Shown: positions 1-5,187 of the stretch, one piece after another
How the letters are laid out: each line of letters starts with the position of its first letter
Numbering within the stretch: the stretch's first letter is position 1
Source of the DNA: Acidobacteriota bacterium
GTDB taxonomy: Bacteria; Actinomycetota; Acidimicrobiia; Acidimicrobiales; UBA8190
Assembly (NCBI GenBank): GCA_028872975.1
Contig: JAGWNV010000187.1
Location: 1-5,517, forward strand
DNA length: 5,517 nucleotides
Direction: 5' to 3'
Program-made: the position numbers and the translations under genes
Notes under the pieces: generated by a model
The model's input: the letters and a program-made list of their open reading frames with translations, nothing else
What the model was told of the DNA's origin: nothing
Databases searched by the model: none

Positions 1-777
1 GGCTACCAGCCAGTATTCGATTACAAGATCGACCAACTCGGTATCAAGGCCTCCTACAACGGCTTCGTCCAGATCGAGGGAGCCTGGTACTGCCCGGCCA
101 TCTCCCAGCCGCTCATCGACGCCACCCTCGAATACCGCAAGGGTCTCATCGACGAGCCCACCTACCGGGCCAGGTTGGTCGAACGCCGCAACTACTTGGC
201 GAGATTCAAGGGAGTGCCGGGGGAGGACGGGCATTACCGGCTCATGTGTCCTGCCGCCAGCAACTGGCTCATGGCACGGTGTGACAACAAACCTGTCTCC
301 ATCTCCTCGAAGACGAGCGGGAAGCTGCGCATCCGGCTCACCAGCAGGCTCACGGACAACCCCCCGTCGTGCTGCACGCAGCAGAGCGTGACCATGCCGC
401 CTGAGGCCGGGGCCAAGTTCGCTCAGCAACTCCTCTACGAAAGCGAGGAGTGGAATGCCGTCTACCACGGCCTGCGCAACACCAACGAGGGCATGCACGG
501 CTTCGCCAAGGACGGAGCCTACGAAGCCCTCGATGACCCCCGCCGGCGCCGACTGCTCGGGATGGCGTCGCAGAGCGTGCTCGTGGCGTTGACGCTGTTC
601 GCCGCAAACGTGCGGAAGATCTCTGGCTTCCTTGAGGAGCAAGCGAGGATCGAGCAGGCCAGGATCCCGGGGCCGAGGAAGAAGCCAGCTCGGCGCAGGA
701 CTCGTGGACTCGAGACCTGGGCACCCAAGTCGGGACAGGGACCGCCCGACGATCCGGCACCGCCGCTCATCGCCTAG
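1..777 (+). CDS. Transposase, C-terminal part (DDE type, IS1182/IS4-like); 5' end outside window
   Basis: The frame is open from base 1 to the TAG at 775-777, giving 258 residues of a protein that starts upstream of the window. Seen: a Y-R-E-K cluster (Y155, R159, E163, K170 of the visible part) in the context RNTNEGMHGFAKDGAYEAL. The R-x3-E-x6-K spacing matches the third catalytic acidic block of IS4-superfamily DDE transposases. Before it lie cysteines C31, C83, C94 and C124-C125, like the Cys-rich insertion of IS1182-type transposases. After it comes a hydrophobic helix (LVALTLFAANVRKI) and a basic, proline-rich tail. The two catalytic aspartates would lie upstream and are not visible. Codon use is less GC-biased than in the genes to the right (CCA, GTA, GAT, CAA and GGT near the start), consistent with a mobile origin. 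An internal TTG at 175 is not needed as a start because the frame is already open upstream. The family assignment is from memory of conserved motifs. Whether the element is intact cannot be told. Confidence 0.72.
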   Translation, partial: GYQPVFDYKIDQLGIKASYNGFVQIEGAWYCPAISQPLIDATLEYRKGLIDEPTYRARLVERRNYLARFKGVPGEDGHYRLMCPAASNWLMARCDNKPVSISSKTSGKLRIRLTSRLTDNPPSCCTQQSVTMPPEAGAKFAQQLLYESEEWNAVYHGLRNTNEGMHGFAKDGAYEALDDPRRRRLLGMASQSVLVALTLFAANVRKISGFLEEQARIEQARIPGPRKKPARRRTRGLETWAPKSGQGPPDDPAPPLIA

Positions 778-955
778 GCGGCCGCACGTTCAAGTCGTGT
801 GGAACAGGGCTGAGCAAACGCGCCCCAAAACGCGTTTTCGAGCCCTCGTGAACGCACATGGTCCCGAGCAGGAGGCCAACTAACAACCTCGGGTAGAAGC
901 CCGGCACCTATTGGAGGTTTTGTCGTCAGAAGCGCCCCAGTTTTGTCGAGAGCCC
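778..955. other. Non-coding strip between transposase and glnA 3' ends
   Basis: This 178-bp stretch lies between two convergent genes, so it should hold transcription ends and possibly the right end of the insertion element. No plausible gene is visible. It contains the hairpin at 806-846 and one complete copy plus most of a second copy of a related repeat (820-848 and 932-960). There is also a weak stem, CCCGAG at 863-868 with CTCGGG at 888-893 and a 19-nt loop. The palindromes CGCCTAGGCG (771-780, spanning the transposase stop) and GCGGCCGC (778-785) sit at the left border. No RNA gene was recognised. Confidence 0.6.
806..846. terminator. Candidate bidirectional terminator or IS-end hairpin
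   Basis: The outer arms AGGGCT (806-811) and AGCCCT (841-846) pair perfectly. The inner arms AAACGCG (816-822) and CGCGTTT (831-837) also pair perfectly. They are separated by a small internal loop (4 and 3 nt) and closed by the 8-nt loop CCCCAAAA. The inner stem is A-rich on its 5' side and T-rich on its 3' side, as in bidirectional terminators. Its place 29 bp after the transposase stop and between convergent genes fits that role. There is no long T tract, so it may instead be a terminal structure of the insertion element. Confidence 0.45.
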
Positions 956-960
956 TCAGA
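820..960. repeat. Two related, imperfect direct repeats (820-848 and 932-960)
   Basis: Both copies begin with GCGCCCCA (820-827 and 932-939), continue through a GTTTT block (834-838 and 940-944) and a CGAG block, and end with GCCCTC (842-847 and 952-957). They differ by short insertions and deletions. The second copy runs over the glnA stop codon (956-958). A shorter exact repeat, GTTTTGTCG, also occurs at 917-925 and 940-948. The origin is unknown. Insertion-element end sequences or a duplicated terminator are possible. Confidence 0.4.
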
Positions 961-2377
961 TGTCGTAATAGAGCATGAACTCCCAGGGATGCGGCCGGAG
1001 ACGGACGGCGTCGATCTCGTTGAGGCGCTTGTACTCGATCCACGTCTCGAGGAGGTCGTCGGTGAACACCCCGCCCGCCTTCAGGAAGTCGTGGTCCGCC
1101 TCGAGGGCGTCGAGGGCGGCGTCCAGCGACCCCGGCACCTGGGGCACTCGGGCCAGCTCCTCGGGCGGGAGGTCGTAGAGGTCCTTGTCCACCGGGTCGG
1201 GCGGCTCGATCCTGATCTGCACCCCGTCCAGGCCGGCCATGAGCATGGCCGAGAAGGCGAGGTAGGGGTTGCAGGAGGGGTCGGGGCAGCGGAACTCGAC
1301 CCGCTTGGCCTTCGGGCTCTGGCTGTAGAGGGGGATCCGGCACGCCGCCGACCGGTTCCGCTGGGAGTAGACGAGGTTGACCGGTGCCTCGTACCCGGGG
1401 ACCAGCCGCTTGTAGGAGTTGGTGGTCGGCGCCGCGAAGGCGAGGACGGCCGAAGCGTGGCGGAGCAGGCCCCCGATGTACCACCGGCCGATGTCCGACA
1501 GCCCGGCGTACCCGTCTCCGTAGAAGAGGGGCTCCCCGCCCTTCCACAACGACTGGTGGCAGTGCATGCCCGACCCGTTGTCCTGGAAGAGGGGCTTGGG
1601 CATGAAGGTCGCCGTGTACCCGGCCTCGCGGGCCACGCTCTTCACCACGTACTTGTACAGCATGAGCTTGTCGGCCATGGTCAGAAGCGTGTCGAACCGC
1701 ATGTCGATCTCGGCCTGGCCGGCGGTGGCCACCTCGTGGTGCTGGACCTCGATCTCGATGCCGAGCCGCTCCATGGTGAGGATCATCTCGGACCGCAGGT
1801 CCTGGAAGTGGTCGGTGGGGGGGACCGGGAAGTACCCCTCCTTGGGCCGGATCTTGTAGCCCAGGTTGGGGTCCTCGTCCCGGGCGCTGTTCCAGTGCCC
1901 CTCGATGGAGTCGACCTGGTAGAAGGCCGAGTGGCCCCCCTGGGCGTACCGGACGTCGTCGAAGATGAAGAACTCGGCCTCGGGCCCGAAGTAGCAGGTG
2001 TCGGCGATGCCGGTGGTGCCGAGGTACGCCTCGGCCTTCGACGCCACGTACCGGGGGTCGCGGGTGTAGGGCTCGAGGGTCACGGGGTCCCGGACGAAGC
2101 AGTTGATGTTCATCGTCCGGTGCTGGCGGAAGGGGTCGATGACGGCCGTGTCGGGGTCGGGCATGAGCAGCATGTCCGACTCCTGGATCTCCTGGAAGCC
2201 CCTGATGGAGGAGCCGTCGAAGCCGAAGCCCTCCTCGAAGACGTCCTCGGTAAGGGCGTGGGCCGGCACGGAGAAGTGCTGGGTGAGCCCAGGGAGGTCG
2301 ATGAACCTGACGTCCACGATCTCGATCGCCTCGTCCTGCACCAGGCGGAGCACTTCCGCCGGGGTCCGCTGCTGCAC
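956..2377 (-). CDS. glnA: Glutamine synthetase type I, beta subtype (GlnA1-like)
   Basis: This enzyme makes L-glutamine from glutamate, ammonium and ATP in the cytoplasm, normally as a dodecamer. The length of 473 aa is typical of GSI-beta (about 470). The GTG at 2377 is chosen because GGAGG lies 5 nt upstream and the protein then begins VQQRTPAEVLRLVQDE, like mycobacterial GlnA1; an in-frame extension upstream is low-complexity and unlike the family. Seen: beta-grasp N-domain with the Asp latch (FDGSSIRGF, D54); metal ligands E133, E135, E215, E223, H272 and E361; NGSGMHCH (267-274); SYKRLVPGYEAP (R324, E330 flap glutamate); NRSAACRIP. LYDLPPEE (400-407) carries Y401, aligned with the adenylylated Tyr397 of E. 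coli, so GlnE-type adenylylation is likely. It diverges from a second synthetase across 321 bp. All key residues seem present, so it should be active. Confidence 0.97.
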   Translation of the reverse strand: MQQRTPAEVLRLVQDEAIEIVDVRFIDLPGLTQHFSVPAHALTEDVFEEGFGFDGSSIRGFQEIQESDMLLMPDPDTAVIDPFRQHRTMNINCFVRDPVTLEPYTRDPRYVASKAEAYLGTTGIADTCYFGPEAEFFIFDDVRYAQGGHSAFYQVDSIEGHWNSARDEDPNLGYKIRPKEGYFPVPPTDHFQDLRSEMILTMERLGIEIEVQHHEVATAGQAEIDMRFDTLLTMADKLMLYKYVVKSVAREAGYTATFMPKPLFQDNGSGMHCHQSLWKGGEPLFYGDGYAGLSDIGRWYIGGLLRHASAVLAFAAPTTNSYKRLVPGYEAPVNLVYSQRNRSAACRIPLYSQSPKAKRVEFRCPDPSCNPYLAFSAMLMAGLDGVQIRIEPPDPVDKDLYDLPPEELARVPQVPGSLDAALDALEADHDFLKAGGVFTDDLLETWIEYKRLNEIDAVRLRPHPWEFMLYYDI

Positions 2378-2382
2378 CGCTT

Positions 2383-2387
2383 CCTCC
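2383..2387 (-). promoter_or_regulatory. Ribosome binding site of glnA
   Basis: GGAGG on the minus strand, within AAGGGAGGAA, sits 5 nt before the GTG at 2377. This fixes the start and excludes the longer in-frame extension toward 2587. Confidence 0.8.
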
Positions 2388-2415
2388 CTTGCCGTTCGGT
2401 CGGTCCCTCGTCCGG

Positions 2416-2450
2416 AGCGCCGCTCGCGCCGACCGGCGCCCTCGGGCGCT
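2416..2450 (-). other. Nested stem-loop in presumed glnA leader
   Basis: Outer arms AGCGCC (2416-2421) and GGCGCT (2445-2450) enclose an inner hairpin GCGCC/GGCGC (2426-2430 and 2435-2439) with a 4-nt loop, 39-73 nt upstream of the glnA start. It could fold in the leader RNA. In DNA this rich in G and C such stems also arise by chance, so function is only a possibility. Confidence 0.25.
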
Positions 2451-2593
2451 GCGGGCGGCGGCCCGGACCACGGCCGCACATGCTGGTGGGTCACCGGCCC
2501 GCTCACAAGTCCGCTCGGCCTCCGAGAGGTGCAGGCGCAGGGGCGGCGGCCCGGCGACAGCCTGGCACGTCCCGATTGCTGCCGCACGGCCTA

Positions 2594-2613
2594 CGTGTGA
2601 ACGCCGTGTGAAC
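2594..2613 (+). promoter_or_regulatory. Tandem direct repeat CGTGTGAAC x2, candidate GlnR/OmpR-type operator
   Basis: CGTGTGAAC occurs exactly at 2594-2602 and again at 2605-2613, an 11-bp period. OmpR/PhoB-family dimers bind head-to-tail repeats about 11 bp apart, and actinobacterial GlnR boxes share an AC-n9-AC core. The two AC dinucleotides here (2601-2602, 2612-2613) have exactly this spacing. Matches to the other consensus bases are only partial. The site lies 86 bp before the GSI-alpha start, whose neighbour encodes a GlnR-like protein. The operator role is inference. Confidence 0.45.
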
Positions 2614-2689
2614 CGGCGCCGCCGCCCTCCGCAGCCTGCGACACTGGATGGCCTACGGGGCCCAGGTGGCGCCCGGACCGGACCGTGCC

Positions 2690-2694
2690 GGAGG
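2690..2694 (+). promoter_or_regulatory. Ribosome binding site of GSI-alpha gene
   Basis: GGAGG lies 4 nt before the ATG at 2699. The in-frame ATG at 2648 has no such site, and its extra 17 residues are not family-like, so this element decides the start. Confidence 0.7.
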
Positions 2695-2698
2695 CCAG

Positions 2699-4033
2699 AT
2701 GCGCAGTCAGCAGGAGTACGTGCTCAGGACCGTCGAGGAGCGGGGCGTCCGCTTCGTCCAGCTCTGGTTCACCGACGTCCTCGGGACCGCCAAGACCTTC
2801 TCCATCACCCCGGCCGAGCTCGAGAACGCCCTCGAGGAGGGCATGACCTTCGACGGGTCGGCCATCGACGGCTTCAGCCGGGTCCAGGAGTCCGACGTCC
2901 TGGCCCGGCCCGACCCGAAGACCTTCCAGCTCCTGCCCTGGCACCCCGAGGACACCCCGGTGGCCCGGGTCTTCTGCGACATCTCCAACCTGGACGGGAC
3001 CCCCTTCGAGGGCTGCCCCCGCCACGTCCTGCGCCGCACCCTGGACCGAGCCCGGGAACAGGGCTTCACCTTCTTCGCCGCCCCCGAGATCGAGTACTTC
3101 TACTTCGCCGACGCCGACCCGGCCCACGAGCCGGTCGCCCTCGACAGCGGTACCTACTTCGAGCTCACCGCCAGCGACCTCGGCAGCGACCTCCGCAAGC
3201 AGGCCGTGCTCACCCTCGAGGAGATGGGCATCCCCGTCGAGCACGCCCAGCACGAGGACGCCCCCAGCCAGCACGAGATCGACCTCCGCTACACCGACGC
3301 CCTCACCATGGCCGACACCGTCATGTCGGCCCGGCTGGTCGTGAAGGAGATCGCCCGCCGCCACGGGGTCCACGCCAGCTTCATGCCCAAGCCCCTGGCC
3401 GGGGTGCAGGGGTCGGGCATGCACACCCACGTCTCGCTCTTCCAGGGCGACACCAACGCCTTCCACGACGCCTCGGACCCCTACGGCCTGTCGGAGCTCT
3501 CCAAGCGGTTCGTGGCCGGCGTCCTCCGCCACGCCCCGGAGATCACGGCGGTCACCAACCAGTGGGTCAACTCCTACAAGCGCCTCGTCACCGGCTACGA
3601 GGCCCCCGTGCACGTGTCCTGGGCCCGCAACAACCGGTCGGCCCTGGTGCGGATCCCCGTCGTCAAGCGCAACAAGGTGGAGTCGACCCGCATCGAGTAC
3701 CGGGCCCCGGACTCCGCCTGCAACCCCTATCTGGCCTTCGCCGTCATCCTCGCCGCCGGCCTCCGGGGCATCGAGGCCGGCTACGACCTCTCCCGGGAGG
3801 CGGCCACCAACCTCTACGCCATGACCCCCGAGGAGCTCGCCGCCGAGGGAATCAGGTCCCTGCCCGGCAGCCTCAACGAGGCCGTGCTCGAGATGGAGCG
3901 CTCCGAGCTCGTGGCCGAGACCCTCGGCGAGCACGTCTTCGAGTGGTTCGTCCGCAACAAGCGGGCCGAGTGGGCGGGCTACAAGACCCACGTGAGCCAG
4001 TTCGAGCGCGACCGCTACTTCCCGCTCCTGTAG
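2699..4033 (+). CDS. glnA: Glutamine synthetase type I, alpha subtype (Bacillus-like)
   Basis: This is a second glutamine synthetase, 444 aa from the ATG at 2699, the length of the Bacillus subtilis enzyme. Seen: LWFTDVLGTAK; Asp latch D52 in FDGSAIDGF; metal ligands E130, E132, E186, E193, H242 and E333; SYKRLVTGYEAP (R295, E301); WARNNRSALVRIP; C-terminal ERDRYFPLL. The E186-to-E193 spacing of 7 is the GSI-alpha form (8 in the beta type). R61 matches the feedback-inhibition arginine (Arg62) of B. subtilis. The LYDLPPEE adenylylation motif is absent; LYAMTPEE stands there, so adenylylation is unlikely. Odd points: Ala55 where the ammonium-site Ser53 of Salmonella GS would be, Gln237 replacing the usual Asn before GSGMH, Thr298 in place of Pro in VPGYEAP, and HEDAPSQ for HEVAPGQ. 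It is very probably a true synthetase, but a gamma-glutamyl ligase for another amine is not excluded. The next gene follows after 49 bp, suggesting an operon. Confidence 0.93.
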   Translation: MRSQQEYVLRTVEERGVRFVQLWFTDVLGTAKTFSITPAELENALEEGMTFDGSAIDGFSRVQESDVLARPDPKTFQLLPWHPEDTPVARVFCDISNLDGTPFEGCPRHVLRRTLDRAREQGFTFFAAPEIEYFYFADADPAHEPVALDSGTYFELTASDLGSDLRKQAVLTLEEMGIPVEHAQHEDAPSQHEIDLRYTDALTMADTVMSARLVVKEIARRHGVHASFMPKPLAGVQGSGMHTHVSLFQGDTNAFHDASDPYGLSELSKRFVAGVLRHAPEITAVTNQWVNSYKRLVTGYEAPVHVSWARNNRSALVRIPVVKRNKVESTRIEYRAPDSACNPYLAFAVILAAGLRGIEAGYDLSREAATNLYAMTPEELAAEGIRSLPGSLNEAVLEMERSELVAETLGEHVFEWFVRNKRAEWAGYKTHVSQFERDRYFPLL

Positions 4034-4082
4034 GCGGGACAGGCGGCCGGGGCAGACACCGAGGCGAGGGAGGAGGAGACCG

Positions 4083-4763
4083 GTGCAGCCGCTGCTGTGC
4101 TTCCCCGACCCCTTCCCCGCCGAGCTCGCCCTCGAGCTCGAGCGGGGCGGCTACCCCTGGCGCGCCCTGGGCCGGCCCGAGCAGGCCGAGCTCGACGAGC
4201 CCGAGGACGGCTGGTCAGGGGCGGTCGTCTGCGCCGCCGACGACACCCAGGCCGCCTTCTCCCTCTGCCGCCGCCTGCGGTCGCGCGAGGTGCCACTGCG
4301 GCCGGTGCTCCTCGTGGTCGACGCCAAGCAGGTGGCCGAGCTCGAGCTGCGCGAGGACCACTTCGACGACTTCCTCGTCCTCCCCGCCCACCCCCAGGAG
4401 CTCTCGGCCCGCCTCGCCCATCTCTTCTGGCGCAGCGGCCGGGGGCTGCGCCCCGAGCTCATCGAGCACGGCCCCCTCGTGCTCAACCTCGAGACCTACC
4501 AGGCCATCGTGGCGGGAAGGGCCCTCGACCTCACCTTCATGGAGTACGAGCTCCTCCGGTTCCTCGCAGCCAGGCCCGGCAAGGTCTTCACCCGCGAGAC
4601 GCTCCTCAGCCGGGTCTGGGGCTACGAGTACTACGGCGGGGCGAGGACCGTGGACGTCCACGTTCGGCGTCTGCGGGCCAAGCTCGGCGAGGAGCACGCC
4701 CATCTGATCGAGACGGTCCGCTCCGTCGGCTACCGCTTCGGACAGGGCACCTGGGCCCCCTGA
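4083..4763 (+). CDS. GlnR-like OmpR-family transcriptional regulator with degenerate receiver
   Basis: A 226-aa DNA-binding regulator. The start is the GTG at 4083, behind GGGAGGAGGAG (GGAGG 6 nt upstream). Residues 1-116 look like a receiver fold, but the canonical acidic pocket is missing: the strand GAVVCAADD has Ala51/Ala52 where the phosphorylated Asp is expected, and no acidic pair follows the first strand (LLCFPDP). Residues about 127-219 form an OmpR/PhoB winged helix: LDLTFMEYELLRFLA, RPGKVFTRETLLSRVWGY, then the recognition helix region RTVDVHVRRLRAKLG (188-202) and VRSVGYRF in the wing. This domain strongly resembles GlnR, the actinobacterial nitrogen regulator, which is also an atypical, non-canonical response regulator. 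It lies 49 bp after a glutamine synthetase gene with no sensor kinase in view. Inferred role: nitrogen-dependent control of the adjacent synthetases. It may instead be another orphan OmpR-type protein, so no symbol is given. Confidence 0.85.
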   Translation: MQPLLCFPDPFPAELALELERGGYPWRALGRPEQAELDEPEDGWSGAVVCAADDTQAAFSLCRRLRSREVPLRPVLLVVDAKQVAELELREDHFDDFLVLPAHPQELSARLAHLFWRSGRGLRPELIEHGPLVLNLETYQAIVAGRALDLTFMEYELLRFLAARPGKVFTRETLLSRVWGYEYYGGARTVDVHVRRLRAKLGEEHAHLIETVRSVGYRFGQGTWAP

Positions 4764-4769
4764 CGCCGT

Positions 4770-4802
4770 CCCGCCGGGCCCCTCCGACCCCGGCCCTGCG
4801 GG
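4770..4802. terminator. GC-rich hairpin between convergent genes, candidate bidirectional terminator
   Basis: Arms 4770-4780 and 4792-4802 pair over 10 of 11 positions (CCCGC/GCGGG and GGGCC/GGCCC, with one C-T mismatch at 4775/4797) around an 11-nt loop. The hairpin begins 7 bp after the regulator stop and ends 21 bp short of the stop-codon end of the RidA gene on the other strand, where both transcripts need to end. No T tract follows on either strand, as is often the case in high-GC actinobacteria. Confidence 0.55.
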
Positions 4803-4823
4803 CGGCTCTGCGGCTCGACGGGG

Positions 4824-5183
4824 CTAGCGGTCGGCGTAGGCCCAGGCCTCGACCTCCACCTCCGCCCCGAGGGGCAGGGCGGCCACCACCACGAGCGACC
4901 GGGCCGGCCGGTGGGAGCCGAGGGCGTCCATGTAGATCCCGTTGAAGGTGGCGAACTGGTCGACGTCGGTCAGGAACACCGTCGTCTTCACGACGTGCTG
5001 CCAGGAGAGCCCGTGGCCGCCGAGGACGTCGGCCACGTTGGCGATGGCCTGGCGGGCCTGGGCCTCGAAGCCGTCGGCCAGGACGGGGCCGTCGGGGCCC
5101 TGGGTGATGCCGACCTGGCCCGAGCACACGAGCCACGGCCCGGCCAGGACCGCCGGGGAGTAGGGACCCACCGGTGCCGCCAT
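4824..5183 (-). CDS. RidA family protein (YjgF/YER057c/UK114)
   Basis: A 119-aa protein of the Rid family, whose archetype RidA hydrolyses reactive enamine/imine intermediates to keto acids and ammonia, normally as a trimer in the cytoplasm. Seen: GPYSPAV near the N-terminus (6-12), SGQVG (21-25), a central helix with QARQAIANVADVLGGHG, VVKTTVFLTD (64-73), and the family signature RPARSLVVVAALPLGAEVEVE (92-112). R95 aligns with the substrate-carboxylate arginine (Arg105 of E. coli RidA) and E110 with its Glu120; the 15-residue spacing is kept, so deaminase activity is plausible. The ATG at 5183 has GGAGG 8 nt upstream. That ribosome binding site lies inside the last codons of the preceding gene, and only 4 bp separate the two, so translation is probably coupled. 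The true substrate is unknown; a role beside the upstream molybdenum enzyme is inference. Confidence 0.93.
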   Translation of the reverse strand: MAAPVGPYSPAVLAGPWLVCSGQVGITQGPDGPVLADGFEAQARQAIANVADVLGGHGLSWQHVVKTTVFLTDVDQFATFNGIYMDALGSHRPARSLVVVAALPLGAEVEVEAWAYADR

Positions 5184-5187
5184 CTCG

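Larger units (their letters stand above)
2378..2698. promoter_or_regulatory. Divergent control region between the two glutamine synthetases
   Basis: This 321-bp gap must hold the promoters of glnA (leftward) and of the GSI-alpha gene (rightward). No convincing sigma-70-like -35/-10 pair could be placed on either strand, which is common in DNA this GC-rich. Visible elements are: a tandem CGTGTGAAC repeat with 11-bp period near the rightward gene (2594-2613); GTCAC at 2490-2494 (GTGAC on the minus strand) on the glnA side; and a nested stem in the presumed glnA leader (2416-2450). No known glutamine riboswitch motif was recognised. Confidence 0.7.

Noticed and set aside
175..177. TTG as a start for the left-edge gene
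   Set aside because: The same frame is open to base 1 and the upstream residues continue the transposase-like sequence, so it is an internal Leu codon.
863..893. CCCGAG/CTCGGG stem as a glnA terminator
   Set aside because: Only 6 bp with a 19-nt loop and no T tract; too weak to list as its own feature.
774..2471. A 565-codon open frame on the minus strand overlapping glnA in another frame
   Set aside because: Its product is Arg/Pro/Gly-rich low-complexity text, typical of an off-frame reading of high-GC DNA.
2576..2604. TTGCTG as a -35 box for the GSI-alpha promoter
   Set aside because: No acceptable -10 hexamer lies at 16-18 bp; the bases there are GC-rich, so no promoter was called.
911..2611. 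A 566-codon open frame on the plus strand antisense to glnA
   Set aside because: It is opposite a certain glutamine synthetase and its translation is dominated by repetitive V, G, L, E and H stretches with no domain, as expected from the mirror of GC-rich codons.
2648..2698. Upstream in-frame ATG giving a 17-residue longer GSI-alpha protein
   Set aside because: No ribosome binding site precedes 2648, the added residues do not resemble the family, and 2699 gives the usual 444-aa length with GGAGG in front.
2591..3991. A 466-codon minus-strand frame antisense to the GSI-alpha gene
   Set aside because: Valine/glycine/glutamate-rich mirror sequence with no family features; explained by codon bias of the sense gene.
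2389..4707. A 772-codon plus-strand open frame across the second synthetase and the regulator
   Set aside because: It is out of frame with two well-supported genes and encodes Arg/Pro/Ser-rich sequence without recognisable domains.
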